A DNA stretch of 51,433 nucleotides, taken from an uncultured Streptococcus sp. GTDB lineage: Bacteria; Bacillota; Bacilli; Lactobacillales; Streptococcaceae. The translations under genes were made by a program, and so were the position numbers. Of the stretch, positions 6,685 through 15,841 are shown one piece after another (position 1 is the first letter of the stretch; each line of letters opens with the position of its first letter). The notes beneath the pieces are model-generated. The model was not told the DNA's origin, did no database searches, and worked only from the letters and a program-made list of their open reading frames with translations. The stretch lies in contig NZ_CABFMF010000005.1 of NCBI RefSeq assembly GCF_901875575.1, forward strand, positions 1 through 51,433, in the 5' to 3' direction.

Positions 6685-9153
6685 ATGCAGGATAAAAATT
6701 TAGTGAATGTCAATCTGACAAAGGAGATGAAGACTAGCTTTATTGACTACGCCATGAGTGTTATCGTAGCGCGGGCTCTTCCTGATGTTCGAGATGGCTT
6801 AAAACCAGTTCACCGTCGAATTCTCTACGGAATGAATGAGCTTGGTGTTACTCCTGATAAACCCCATAAAAAATCTGCTCGTATTACAGGGGATGTTATG
6901 GGTAAATACCATCCACATGGAGATTCATCTATTTATGAAGCTATGGTTCGTATGGCTCAATGGTGGAGCTACCGTTACATGCTTGTAGATGGGCATGGAA
7001 ACTTTGGTTCTATGGATGGTGATGGCGCTGCCGCCCAACGTTATACTGAAGCTCGTATGAGTAAAATTGCTCTTGAAATGCTTCGAGATATAAACAAAAA
7101 TACGGTTGACTTTGTAGATAACTACGATGCAAATGAGCGTGAACCTTTAGTCCTTCCAGCTCGTTTTCCAAATCTTTTAGTTAATGGTGCTACTGGTATC
7201 GCTGTCGGTATGGCGACAAATATTCCGCCTCATAATTTGAGTGAAACTATTGATGCAGTTAAGTTAGTCATGGATAATCCTGATGTGACGACAAGAGACC
7301 TAATGGAAGTATTACCTGGTCCAGATTTTCCGACTGGAGCGCTCGTTATGGGTAAATCTGGTATACATAAGGCTTATGAAACCGGAAAAGGCTCAATTGT
7401 TCTACGTTCTCGTACAGAAATCGAGGAAACAAAGACTGGACGTGAACGAATTGTTGTCACAGAATTTCCTTACATGGTAAATAAGACGAAAGTACATGAG
7501 CATATTGTTAAGTTGGTTCAAGAAAAACGTATTGAAGGAATTACAGCTGTTAGAGATGAATCTAACCGTGAAGGGGTTCGTTTTGTTATTGAAGTGAAAC
7601 GAGATGCCTCTGCCAATGTGATCCTTAATAATCTTTTCAAAATGACCCAAATGCAAACAAACTTTGGCTTCAATATGCTAGCTATTCAAAATGGCGTACC
7701 GAAGATTTTGTCTCTTCGTCAGATTTTGGATGCCTATATTGAGCATCAAAAAGAAGTTGTTGTTCGTCGTACACGTTTTGATAAAGAGAAAGCTGAAGCG
7801 CGTGCTCATATCTTAGAAGGTCTCTTGATTGCTCTGGATCATATCGATGAGGTTATTCGTATCATCCGCGCTAGTGAAACAGACGCAGAAGCACAAGCTG
7901 AGTTGATGAGCAAGTTTAAGCTTTCTGAGAGACAAAGTCAGGCTATTCTAGATATGCGTCTCCGCCGCTTGACAGGATTGGAACGTGATAAGATTCAGTC
8001 TGAGTACGATGAATTGATTGCTTTGATCGCGGACTTAGCAGATATTCTAGCAAAACCAGAACGTGTAGCTCAAATTATCAAGGATGAATTAGATGAGGTT
8101 AAGCGTAAGTTTGGCGATAAACGTCGTACAGAGTTGATGATTGGAGAAGTCTTGTCTTTAGAAGATGAAGATTTGATTGAAGAATCGGATGTTCTAATTA
8201 CTCTTTCTAACAAGGGTTACATTAAACGATTAGATCAAGGTGAATTTACTGCTCAAAAACGTGGCGGACGTGGAGTCCAAGGGACAGGTGTCAAAGATGA
8301 TGACTTCGTTCGTGAGTTAGTGTCAACTAGCACCCATGATCATCTGCTCTTCTTCACAAATAAAGGACGTGTCTATCGTCTTAAAGGTTTTGAAATTCCG
8401 GAATATGGTCGAACTGCTAAAGGATTGCCTATCGTAAATCTATTGAAGTTGGACGAAGGTGAAAGTATTCAGACTATTATCAACATAGAATCAAAACGTA
8501 GTGATGATGCCTATCTCTTTTTCACAACCCGTCATGGTATTGTGAAAAGGACCAGTGTTAAGGAATTTGCTAATATTCGTCAGAATGGATTAAAAGCCTT
8601 AAATTTGAAAGAGGAAGATGAATTAATCAATGTCCTATTAACTGAAGAAGATGCCGATGTTATAATAGGAACTAAGTTGGGCTATGCAGTTCGCTTTAAA
8701 CAATCTACTGTTCGTGGAATGAGTCGAAGTGCAACGGGTGTCAAAGGTCTGAATCTTCGTGAAGGTGATACAGTAGTAGGGGCAAGACTTATCACTGATG
8801 AAGATGAGGTTCTTGTTATTACTGAAAAAGGGTATGGTAAGCGTACTGTAGCCACTGAATACCCTACTAAAGGCCGTGGCGGTAAAGGAATGATAACTGC
8901 TAAAATTACTGATAAAAACGGTCCACTAGCTGGTCTCTTAACTGTTAAAGGCGATGAAGATTTGATGATTATCACCGATACAGGTGTTATGATTCGTACA
9001 AATGTTGCTAATATTTCACAAACAGGTCGTTCTACTATGGGAGTAAAAGTAATGCGGCTTGATCAAGATGCTAAGATTGTGACATTTACAAGTGTTGCAG
9101 CTGCAGAAAAAGAAGAAGTTGGGACAGAATATAAAATAGAAGGTGATGCTTAA
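6685..9153 (+). CDS. gyrA: DNA gyrase subunit A
   Basis: This 822-residue protein is the breakage-reunion subunit of gyrase, which introduces negative supercoils together with GyrB. The start MQDKNLVNVNLTKEMKTS at 6685 matches the streptococcal protein; a longer in-frame reading from 6619 would overlap the promoter. The catalytic tyrosine is Tyr120 (AAAQRY). The quinolone-resistance region reads HPHGDSSIYEAM with Ser81 and Glu85, the sensitive form. The C-terminal half carries the beta-pinwheel repeats, including a GyrA-box-like KRGGRGVQG near residue 530. The stop overlaps the srtA start codon by one base (TAATG). Confidence 0.97.
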   Translation: MQDKNLVNVNLTKEMKTSFIDYAMSVIVARALPDVRDGLKPVHRRILYGMNELGVTPDKPHKKSARITGDVMGKYHPHGDSSIYEAMVRMAQWWSYRYMLVDGHGNFGSMDGDGAAAQRYTEARMSKIALEMLRDINKNTVDFVDNYDANEREPLVLPARFPNLLVNGATGIAVGMATNIPPHNLSETIDAVKLVMDNPDVTTRDLMEVLPGPDFPTGALVMGKSGIHKAYETGKGSIVLRSRTEIEETKTGRERIVVTEFPYMVNKTKVHEHIVKLVQEKRIEGITAVRDESNREGVRFVIEVKRDASANVILNNLFKMTQMQTNFGFNMLAIQNGVPKILSLRQILDAYIEHQKEVVVRRTRFDKEKAEARAHILEGLLIALDHIDEVIRIIRASETDAEAQAELMSKFKLSERQSQAILDMRLRRLTGLERDKIQSEYDELIALIADLADILAKPERVAQIIKDELDEVKRKFGDKRRTELMIGEVLSLEDEDLIEESDVLITLSNKGYIKRLDQGEFTAQKRGGRGVQGTGVKDDDFVRELVSTSTHDHLLFFTNKGRVYRLKGFEIPEYGRTAKGLPIVNLLKLDEGESIQTIINIESKRSDDAYLFFTTRHGIVKRTSVKEFANIRQNGLKALNLKEEDELINVLLTEEDADVIIGTKLGYAVRFKQSTVRGMSRSATGVKGLNLREGDTVVGARLITDEDEVLVITEKGYGKRTVATEYPTKGRGGKGMITAKITDKNGPLAGLLTVKGDEDLMIITDTGVMIRTNVANISQTGRSTMGVKVMRLDQDAKIVTFTSVAAAEKEEVGTEYKIEGDA

Positions 9154-9899
9154 TGTCTCGTAAAAATAGAAAAAAGAAAAACAGAAGAAAAAATCTACTG
9201 AAAAATATTTTAGCTGTATTTCTCATACTTATCTCTATTGCTTTAATTTTTAATTCAAAAATTCGCGATGCTTTTATAGTTTGGAATACAAATAAATATC
9301 AAGTTAGTAAAGTATCTAAAGAGAAAATTGAAGAAAATAAAGACACTGAAGGTAATTTTGATTTTAATTCGGTAAAATCACTTTCTTCAGAAGCTGTTTT
9401 AGCCTCTCAATGGGATGCTCAAAAATTGCCTGTAGTCGGAGGAATTGCAATACCTGAGGTAGAGATTAATTTACCAATTTTTAAAGGTCTTGATAATGCA
9501 AATCTCTTGTATGGAGCAGGAACTATGAAACGAAATCAGGTGATGGGTAAAGGTAACTATTCACTTGCTAGTCACCATGTCTTTAGTGTTGAGAATGCAA
9601 ATCAAATGCTGTTTTCTCCATTAGACCGTGCTAAAAAAGGTATGAAAATTTATGTGACGGACAAGAACAAGGTCTATACTTATGAAATTCGTGAAGTCAA
9701 AACGGTTACACCAGATCGTGTTGATGAGATTGAAGATCGAGATGGTGTTAATGAAATTACTCTAGTAACTTGTGAAGATGCAGCTGCTACAGAGCGGACC
9801 ATTGTTAAAGGTGATTTAAAAGAAACAATGGATTATTCGAAAACATCAGAAGAAATTTTAACGGCTTTTAATCAACCTTATAAACAATTTAATTTATAA
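9153..9899 (+). CDS. srtA: Class A housekeeping sortase
   Basis: This 248-residue transpeptidase cleaves LPXTG proteins between Thr and Gly and joins them to peptidoglycan precursors. A very basic N-terminus is followed by one membrane anchor (about residues 15-35). The catalytic triad is visible: His141 or His142 in ASHHVF, Cys207 in TLVTCED, and Arg215 in ATERTIV. It is co-transcribed with gyrA, the usual streptococcal arrangement. Its likely substrates in this window are the BgaA-type enzyme (LPNTG) and the 431-residue surface protein (LPKTG). Confidence 0.96.
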   Translation: MSRKNRKKKNRRKNLLKNILAVFLILISIALIFNSKIRDAFIVWNTNKYQVSKVSKEKIEENKDTEGNFDFNSVKSLSSEAVLASQWDAQKLPVVGGIAIPEVEINLPIFKGLDNANLLYGAGTMKRNQVMGKGNYSLASHHVFSVENANQMLFSPLDRAKKGMKIYVTDKNKVYTYEIREVKTVTPDRVDEIEDRDGVNEITLVTCEDAAATERTIVKGDLKETMDYSKTSEEILTAFNQPYKQFNL

Positions 9900-9907
9900 T
9901 TAAAGAG

Positions 9908-9937
9908 TCAGTGAAGAGAAATTTTCACTGATTTTTT
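9908..9937 (+). terminator. Terminator after gyrA-srtA
   Basis: TCAGTGAA/TTCACTGA with an 8-nt loop is followed by six T. Confidence 0.8.
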
Positions 9938-9967
9938 ACATATCTAACTAATAGGAGTATAAAATAA

Positions 9968-10039
9968 ATGATACAAATTTTTAAAAAAATAAGTAAAATT
10001 TTAGCATCCATATATTTTTCAAGCTTCTTGTTTATATAG
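9968..10039 (+). CDS. Possible 23-residue hydrophobic peptide
   Basis: A short frame starting MIQIFKKISKILA and ending SSFLFI follows AGGAG (9953-9957), ten bases before the ATG. It is basic then hydrophobic, like a leader or a membrane micropeptide. No promoter of its own is clear and I know no homologue, so it could be chance in AT-rich DNA. The rest of 9938-10096 holds nothing else I can support. Confidence 0.25.
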   Translation: MIQIFKKISKILASIYFSSFLFI

Positions 10040-10096
10040 CTATAGACTATTAGAAATAACATACTTTCATCCGATTATTAAGAGATAAGAATACTA

Positions 10097-10126
10097 TTGA
10101 TTATTTAAACAAAAATATGTTATAAT
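10097..10126 (+). promoter_or_regulatory. Promoter for the first FNT channel
   Basis: TTGATT (10097-10102), an 18-bp spacer and an extended -10 TGTTATAAT (hexamer 10121-10126). Confidence 0.65.
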
Positions 10127-10150
10127 GCTGATTGTAAAAAGGAGGTTTTT

Positions 10151-10948
10151 ATGAGTTCTTCAGAGTTCATTTCGAAAATAGATTATTATTGCCACAAGAA
10201 AGAAAGTCTTTTCAAGCAAAGTAAGTTCAAGTATGCTATTCGTTCTATGTTTGCCGGTGCTTTTTTAACTTTTAGTACAGCTGCAGGAGCGATTGGTGCT
10301 GATTTACTAAACAGCATTGTTCCAAATAGCGGATACTTCCTTTTCCCGTTTGTTTTTGCTTGGGGGCTGGCTTATATCGTCTTTCTAAATGCGGAATTGG
10401 TAACTTCCAATATGATGTATTTAACAGCAGGCGTATTTTTGAAAAAGATTGATTGGAAAAAGGCAATGATTATTTTACTCTATTGTACTTTGTTTAATCT
10501 CATTGGTGCCTTGGTAGCTGGATGGATGTTTGCAAACTCTTCAGCATTCTCGCATCTGACCCATGATAGTTTCCTTCCTAAGCTTGTAGCCAAGAAATTG
10601 GCTCGTCCAAGTGATTTGGTATTACTTGAGGGTATTCTTGCAAATGTCTTTGTAAATATTGCCATTCTTTCTTCTATTCTGATAAAAGATAGTGCAGCAA
10701 AACTATGGATTATATTATCTGCTATTACTATGTTTGTATTCTTGTCCAACGAGCACATTGCCGCAAATTTTGCTTCTTTTAGCATAATGAAATTTAGTAT
10801 TGTTTCTGATCAGGTAGATCACTTTGATTTTGTAAATATTTTTCGTCATTGGGGAGTGACCTTTATTGCAAACTTTATCGGTGGTGGACTTTTAATTGGT
10901 TTACCTTATGCTTACCTCAATAAAAATGAAGATACTTATGTAGATTAA
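10151..10948 (+). CDS. Formate/nitrite transporter family channel, copy 1
   Basis: This 265-residue protein of the FNT family (FocA/NirC) forms pentameric channels for small monovalent anions such as formate, nitrite or hydrosulfide. It has about six hydrophobic segments, with NAELVTSNMMYL and the late NEHIAANFASF matching the conserved pore-loop and fifth-helix regions of the family. GGAGG precedes the ATG. It has its own promoter and terminator. The downstream gene is a close paralogue with the same C-terminus (KNEDTYVD). Which anion it carries cannot be told from sequence. Confidence 0.88.
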   Translation: MSSSEFISKIDYYCHKKESLFKQSKFKYAIRSMFAGAFLTFSTAAGAIGADLLNSIVPNSGYFLFPFVFAWGLAYIVFLNAELVTSNMMYLTAGVFLKKIDWKKAMIILLYCTLFNLIGALVAGWMFANSSAFSHLTHDSFLPKLVAKKLARPSDLVLLEGILANVFVNIAILSSILIKDSAAKLWIILSAITMFVFLSNEHIAANFASFSIMKFSIVSDQVDHFDFVNIFRHWGVTFIANFIGGGLLIGLPYAYLNKNEDTYVD

Positions 10949-10964
10949 AAACTGATAGATGAGG

Positions 10965-10989
10965 GAGAATCATATTGATTCTCTTTTTT
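10965..10989 (+). terminator. Terminator between the two FNT genes
   Basis: GAGAATCA/TGATTCTC with a 3-nt loop and six T. The two copies are therefore separate transcription units. The remaining spacer to 11208 is AT-rich with no gene seen. Confidence 0.8.
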
Positions 10990-11208
10990 GAGGTAAATTA
11001 GATAGAATTAGTGATATATCAAATGTGTAATTTGCTCTATTTTTAGTTATATATAATACTGAACACAATAAATATAATGAAGAACTTAAAATTTTAATAA
11101 AGAAATAAGAATTTTCTAAGCTTCTTCATCAATGATATGTAATCGATTACCACAACTAGCATTTTATAAAAATAGGTCTGGGAAATCCTTTTCATAATAT
11201 CGCTTTTA

Positions 11209-11217
11209 TGTTATAAT
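11209..11217 (+). promoter_or_regulatory. Extended -10 promoter for the second FNT channel
   Basis: TGTTATAAT with only a poor -35 (TTTTCA, 11189-11194) 17 bp upstream. It is the same -10 as copy 1 but with a weaker -35. Confidence 0.5.
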
Positions 11218-11247
11218 TATCACAAATAAAAGTTTTAGGAGTTTATT

Positions 11248-12045
11248 ATGGTTTCTTCAGAATTTATCTCAAAGATTGAATTTGCTTGCAAGAAGAAAGA
11301 AAGTCTTTATAGTCAAAGCAAATTTAAGTATGCGATTCGTTCGATGTTCGCAGGTGCATTTTTAACCTTTAGTACTGCTGCAGGTGCAGTTGGGGCTGAC
11401 TTGATTAATAAAATTGCGCCAGGTAGTGGACGCTTCCTCTTCCCCTTTGTCTTCGCTTGGGGATTGGCCTATATTGTTTTCTTGAATGCTGAGTTGGTAA
11501 CTTCAAACATGATGTTCTTGACTGCAGGTAGTTTCTTGAAAAAAATCTCTTGGAGAAAAACAGCTGAGATTTTACTTTACTGTACCTTGTTTAACCTTAT
11601 CGGGGCTTTGATAGCAGGTTGGGGATTTGCTCACTCAGCAGCTTATGCACATCTGACACACGATAGTTTTATTTCGGGTGTTGTTGAGATGAAGTTGGGT
11701 CGTTCAAATGAATTAATCTTGCTTGAGGCGATTTTGGCAAATATTTTCGTAAATATTGCGATTCTTTCATTTGTTTTGGTCAAAGATGGTGGTGCCAAAC
11801 TTTGGCTTGTTTTGTCAGCAATTTACATGTTTGTATTCTTAACAAACGAGCACATTGCTGCGAACTTTGCTTCTTTCGCGATTGTGAAATTCAGTGTTGC
11901 TGCTGATTCAATTGCTAACTTCGGTGTTGGAAATATGCTTCGTCACTGGGGTGTAACCTTCATTGGGAACTTGATTGGTGGTGGTCTCTTGATGGGTCTT
12001 CCATACGCCTTCCTCAATAAAAATGAAGATACTTATGTAGATTAA
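11248..12045 (+). CDS. Formate/nitrite transporter family channel, copy 2
   Basis: This 265-residue paralogue of the preceding gene has the same length, topology and ending. Differences cluster in the middle (residues 130-160) and around residues 210-235, while the N-terminal helix and pore-loop stretches are nearly identical. AGGAG sits six bases before the ATG. Its codon use is more biased to abundant codons than copy 1, so it may be the more expressed, ancestral copy; that is a visual impression. Pneumococcal maps I remember have a single FNT gene beside srtA. Confidence 0.88.
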   Translation: MVSSEFISKIEFACKKKESLYSQSKFKYAIRSMFAGAFLTFSTAAGAVGADLINKIAPGSGRFLFPFVFAWGLAYIVFLNAELVTSNMMFLTAGSFLKKISWRKTAEILLYCTLFNLIGALIAGWGFAHSAAYAHLTHDSFISGVVEMKLGRSNELILLEAILANIFVNIAILSFVLVKDGGAKLWLVLSAIYMFVFLTNEHIAANFASFAIVKFSVAADSIANFGVGNMLRHWGVTFIGNLIGGGLLMGLPYAFLNKNEDTYVD

Positions 12046-12052
12046 GAAAATG

Positions 12053-12075
12053 GCACGATTGATTCGTGCTTTTTT
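12053..12075 (+). terminator. Terminator after the second FNT gene
   Basis: GCACGA/TCGTGC with a 5-nt loop and a T run. Confidence 0.75.
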
Positions 12076-12129
12076 ATATGGGAATGATAGTAATAGCTAT
12101 TTATTATATCAAAATATAGAAAACTAATA

Positions 12130-12177
12130 TTGGTAAACTATACCTTAAGGTGCTACAATATCCTTAATCAAACTATA
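12130..12177 (+). promoter_or_regulatory. metY promoter with two AAACTATA half-sites
   Basis: A weak promoter TTGGTA-18 bp-TACAAT (-10 at 12154-12159) is bracketed by two direct copies of AAACTATA (12135-12142 and 12170-12177). AAACTATA is the half-site of the streptococcal MtaR/MetR-type box (TATAGTTT...AAACTATA), which would fit a sulfur amino acid gene. No T-box or S-box structure is visible. Confidence 0.4.
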
Positions 12178-12190
12178 TGGAGGTCGCCTT

Positions 12191-13471
12191 ATGACTCGTG
12201 ATTTTAAATTTGAAACCTTACAATTGCATGCTGGGCAAGTAGTTGATCCAGCAACTAAGTCTCGTGCAGTGCCGATTTATCAAACAACATCCTTTGTTTT
12301 TGATGACACGCAGGAAGGTGCGGATCTTTTTGCCTTGAGAAAATCAGGGAATATCTATACCCGTATTACCAACCCTACAACAGCTGCCTTTGAAGAAAGA
12401 ATTGCTGCTCTCGAAGGTGGTGTCGGAGCTCTTGCAACAGCATCAGGTATGGCTGCAGTGACTTATACGATTTTGGCTCTTGCTCATGCTGGTGACCATC
12501 TAGTAGCGGCATCAACTATTTACGGTGGAACCTTCAATCTTTTGAAGGAAACCCTTCCTCGTTATGGGATCACAACAACCTTTGTCGATGTTGATGATTT
12601 GGAGGAAGTGGAAGCAGCTATCAAAGACAATACCAAGCTTGTTCTGATTGAAACCTTGGGGAACCCCTTGATTAACATTCCTGACTTTGAAAAATTGGCG
12701 GAGATTGCTCATAAACATCAGATTCCACTTGTTTCTGACAATACTTTTGCAACACCTTATTTGATTAACGTCTTCTCTCATGGCGTTGACATTGCCATTC
12801 ACTCTGCGACTAAGTTTATCGGTGGGCATGGTACGACTATTGGTGGAGTGATTGTCGATAGCGGTCGTTTTGACTGGGCAGCTTCAGGGAAATTCCCTCA
12901 ATTTGTTGAGGAAGACCCAAGCTATCACAATTTGAGCTATACTCGTGATGTGGGTGCAGCAGCCTTTATTATCGCTGTCCGTGTTCAATTGCTTCGTGAT
13001 ACAGGTGCAGCAATTTCACCTTTCAATGCCTTCTTATTACTCCAAGGACTTGAAACTCTTTCTCTTCGTGTGGAACGCCATGTGCAAAATGCTGAGAAAA
13101 TTGTTGATTTTCTTGTAAATCATCCTAAGGTAGAAAAGGTCAATTATCCAAAACTGGCAGATAGTCCTTACCATGCCTTGGCTGAGAAATACTTGCCAAA
13201 AGGTGTAGGTTCCATCTTTACCTTCCATGTCAAAGGTGGGGAGGCAGAAGCCCGCAAGGTTATTGATAATTTGGAAATCTTCTCTGACCTTGCAAATGTG
13301 GCAGATGCTAAATCGCTTGTGGTCCATCCAGCTACAACCACTCACGGTCAATTGTCAGAAAAAGATCTAGAAGCAGCAGGTGTCACACCAAACCAAATCC
13401 GCTTGTCAATCGGACTTGAAAATGTAGAAGATTTGATTGAAGACTTGCGCTTGGCCTTGGAGAAAATTTAA
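12191..13471 (+). CDS. metY: O-acetylhomoserine sulfhydrylase (MetY-type, PLP)
   Basis: This 426-residue enzyme of the Cys/Met-metabolism PLP family makes homocysteine from O-acetylhomoserine and sulfide. Visible motifs are the N-terminal FETLQLHAGQ, the substrate loop YTRITNPT, and the PLP lysine in HSATKFIGGHG. The long insertion near residues 220-245 and the total length favour the MetY type over the shorter MetB/MetC types (about 380). GGAGG lies seven bases before the ATG. It stands alone between two terminators. Confidence 0.9.
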   Translation: MTRDFKFETLQLHAGQVVDPATKSRAVPIYQTTSFVFDDTQEGADLFALRKSGNIYTRITNPTTAAFEERIAALEGGVGALATASGMAAVTYTILALAHAGDHLVAASTIYGGTFNLLKETLPRYGITTTFVDVDDLEEVEAAIKDNTKLVLIETLGNPLINIPDFEKLAEIAHKHQIPLVSDNTFATPYLINVFSHGVDIAIHSATKFIGGHGTTIGGVIVDSGRFDWAASGKFPQFVEEDPSYHNLSYTRDVGAAAFIIAVRVQLLRDTGAAISPFNAFLLLQGLETLSLRVERHVQNAEKIVDFLVNHPKVEKVNYPKLADSPYHALAEKYLPKGVGSIFTFHVKGGEAEARKVIDNLEIFSDLANVADAKSLVVHPATTTHGQLSEKDLEAAGVTPNQIRLSIGLENVEDLIEDLRLALEKI

Positions 13472-13487
13472 AGTAAAAGAAGATAAG

Positions 13488-13512
13488 CAGTGGGTCTCGA
13501 CTCACTGTTTTT
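13488..13512 (+). terminator. Terminator after metY
   Basis: CAGTGGGT/ACTCACTG (one wobble pair) followed by five T. Confidence 0.7.
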
Positions 13513-13566
13513 GATTTTCCCTCAGGCATGATATAATGGATAAAGAAGTCTAGAAAGAGGAAAGTT

Positions 13567-14841
13567 ATGAACGAAATCAAATGTCCCAACTGTGGGGAAG
13601 TCTTTACAGTAAATGAAAGCCAGTATGCCGAACTCTTGTCCCAAGTGAGAACGGCAGAGTTTGATAAGGAACTACACGATAGGATGAGGCAGGAACTGGC
13701 CTTGGCTGAGCAAAAGGCCATGAATGAGCAACAGACTAAACTGGCTCAAAAAGACCAAGAAATTGCGCAATTACAGAGTCAAATCCAAAACTTTGATACA
13801 GAAAAAGAATTGGCCAAGAAAGAAGTTGAACAGACAAGCCATGAGGCCTTATTGGCTAAGGACAAGGAAGTACAGGCCTTGGAAAACCAATTGGCCACCT
13901 TGCGTCTGGAACATGAAAATCAACTACAGAAGACCCTTTCTGATCTAGAAAAAGAACGGGATCAGATCAAAAATCAGCTTCTCTTGCAAGAAAAAGAAAA
14001 TGAGCTTTCTCTTGCTTCAGTTAAACAAAACTACGAAGCCCAGCTTAAAGCAGCTAGTGAACAAGTTGAATTTTACAAGAATTTCAAGGCTCAACAATCT
14101 ACAAAAGCCATCGGGGAAAGTCTGGAACAGTATGCAGAGAGTGAGTTTAACAAGGTTCGTAGTTTCGCCTTTCCAAATGCTTACTTTGAGAAGGATAACA
14201 AGGTCTCTGCGCGTGGGTCTAAGGGGGACTTTATCTTCCGTGAGAGTGATGAAAATGGAGTAGAGATTATCTCTATTATGTTCGAGATGAAAAATGAAGC
14301 GGACGGAACAGAGAAGAAGCACAAGAATGTAGATTTTTACAAGGAATTGGACAAGGACCGTCGTGAAAAAAACTGTGAATATGCTGTTTTGGTGACCATG
14401 CTTGAGGCAGATAATGACTACTTTAACACAGGGATTGTAGACGTCAGCCACGAGTATGAAAAGATGTATGTGGTTCGTCCTCAATTCTTTATCCAGTTGA
14501 TTGGTATCTTACGTAATGCGGCGCTAAATTCCCTAAAATACAAGCAGGAGTTGGCCTTGGTTCGCGAACAAAATATTGACATTACGCATTTTGAAGAAGA
14601 CTTGGATGCCTTTAAACAGGCTTTTGCCAAGAACTACAGCTCAGCTTCGACTAACTTTGGCAAAGCCATTGATGAAATCGACAAGGCCATTAAGCGCATG
14701 GAAGAAGTTAAGAAGTTCTTAACTACATCTGAGAATCAACTTCGTCTAGCTAACAACAAATTGGAAGATGTCTCTGTTAAAAAATTGACCCGGAAAAATC
14801 CAACCATGAAAGCGAAATTTGAAGCTCTGAAGGGGGAGTGA
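13567..14841 (+). CDS. DUF2130 coiled-coil protein
   Basis: This 424-residue protein begins with a zinc-ribbon-like half, KCPNCGEVF. A long Glu/Gln/Lys-rich coiled coil follows (about residues 35-180), and then the DUF2130 domain (about 180-350), which includes KGDFIFRE and FEMKNEADG. That domain is thought to have a restriction-nuclease-like fold, related to RmuC-type proteins. The Asp and the Glu-x-Lys of those two motifs would be the nuclease residues if it is active. Function is unproven; it is common in streptococci. It lies 10 bp upstream of truB and may be co-transcribed. Confidence 0.8.
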   Translation: MNEIKCPNCGEVFTVNESQYAELLSQVRTAEFDKELHDRMRQELALAEQKAMNEQQTKLAQKDQEIAQLQSQIQNFDTEKELAKKEVEQTSHEALLAKDKEVQALENQLATLRLEHENQLQKTLSDLEKERDQIKNQLLLQEKENELSLASVKQNYEAQLKAASEQVEFYKNFKAQQSTKAIGESLEQYAESEFNKVRSFAFPNAYFEKDNKVSARGSKGDFIFRESDENGVEIISIMFEMKNEADGTEKKHKNVDFYKELDKDRREKNCEYAVLVTMLEADNDYFNTGIVDVSHEYEKMYVVRPQFFIQLIGILRNAALNSLKYKQELALVREQNIDITHFEEDLDAFKQAFAKNYSSASTNFGKAIDEIDKAIKRMEEVKKFLTTSENQLRLANNKLEDVSVKKLTRKNPTMKAKFEALKGE

Positions 14842-14851
14842 GAAAGCAAAA

Positions 14852-15730
14852 ATGAACGGTATTATTAACTTAAAAAAAGAAGCAGGTATGACCTCGCATG
14901 ATGTGGTTTTTAAACTGCGTAAGATATTGGGAACCAAGAAGATTGGTCATGGTGGGACCTTGGATCCGGATGTAGTGGGCGTTTTGCCGATTGCGGTTGG
15001 TAAGGCGACCCGCATGGTCGAGTTTATGCAGGACGAGGGTAAGGTCTATGAGGGGGAAATCACTCTGGGCTATTCCACGACGACTGAGGATGCCAGTGGG
15101 GAAGTGGTCGCAGAGACACCTGTTCTATCGCCCTTGGATGAAAAACTTATTGATGGAGCGATTGCTAGCTTGACGGGGCCTATTAGTCAGATTCCACCTA
15201 TGTATTCGGCAGTCAAGGTCAATGGTCGTAAGCTCTATGAGTATGCGCGTGCTGGACAGGAAGTAGAGCGCCCAGAACGTCAGGTAACCATTTATCAATT
15301 TGAACGGACAAGTCCGATTTCTTATGAGGGTCATCTTGCACGCTTTACTTTTCGTGTGAAATGTAGCAAGGGTACTTATATCCGTACCTTGTCGGTTGAC
15401 TTAGGAGAGAAGCTTGGCTATGCGGCCCATATGTCTCAGTTAACTCGTACTAGTGCAGCCGGTTTACAGCTAGAAGACGCTCTTACATTGGAAGAAATCA
15501 CAGAAAAAGTGGAGGCTGGTCAACTGAACTTTCTCCATCCTCTAGAGATTGGGACAGGGGACCTTGTCAAAGTTTTCCTATCCCCAGAACAGGCTCAGGA
15601 AGTACGCTTTGGTCGTTTTATTGAGTTAGAACAAACGAATCAAGAATTGGCTGCTTTTGAAGGAGATAAATTGCTAGCCATTCTTGAAAAACGGGATAAC
15701 CTTTACAAGCCAAGAAAGGTTTTTAGCTAG
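14852..15730 (+). CDS. truB: tRNA pseudouridine-55 synthase
   Basis: This 292-residue enzyme isomerises U55 in the T-loop of nearly all tRNAs. The start NLKKEAGMTSHDVV and the catalytic motif GGTLDPDVVGVLP (Asp38) are diagnostic, and YEYAR and CSKGTYIRTL follow in the expected order. The length is typical of Gram-positive TruB without a large PUA extension. It sits close behind the DUF2130 gene, with a GGGGGAG-type ribosome site inside the end of that gene. No ribF follows, unlike many streptococci. Confidence 0.95.
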   Translation: MNGIINLKKEAGMTSHDVVFKLRKILGTKKIGHGGTLDPDVVGVLPIAVGKATRMVEFMQDEGKVYEGEITLGYSTTTEDASGEVVAETPVLSPLDEKLIDGAIASLTGPISQIPPMYSAVKVNGRKLYEYARAGQEVERPERQVTIYQFERTSPISYEGHLARFTFRVKCSKGTYIRTLSVDLGEKLGYAAHMSQLTRTSAAGLQLEDALTLEEITEKVEAGQLNFLHPLEIGTGDLVKVFLSPEQAQEVRFGRFIELEQTNQELAAFEGDKLLAILEKRDNLYKPRKVFS

Positions 15731-15803
15731 TATAATTAGGGTGTAGGGATTTGAATTCTTCCCCTAGACTATCCAAACCAGACTATAAATTTTGCTAAAA
15801 ATA

Positions 15804-15812
15804 TGATAGAAT
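15804..15812 (+). promoter_or_regulatory. Extended -10 promoter for udk
   Basis: TGATAGAAT about 30 bp before the udk start; no clear -35. Confidence 0.45.
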
Positions 15813-15841
15813 AGACGACGGATAAAAAAACGGAGGATAGC

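Noticed and set aside
12046..12190. T-box or S-box riboswitch before metY
   Set aside because: The spacer after the previous terminator is short and AT-rich, with no stem array or T-box motif.
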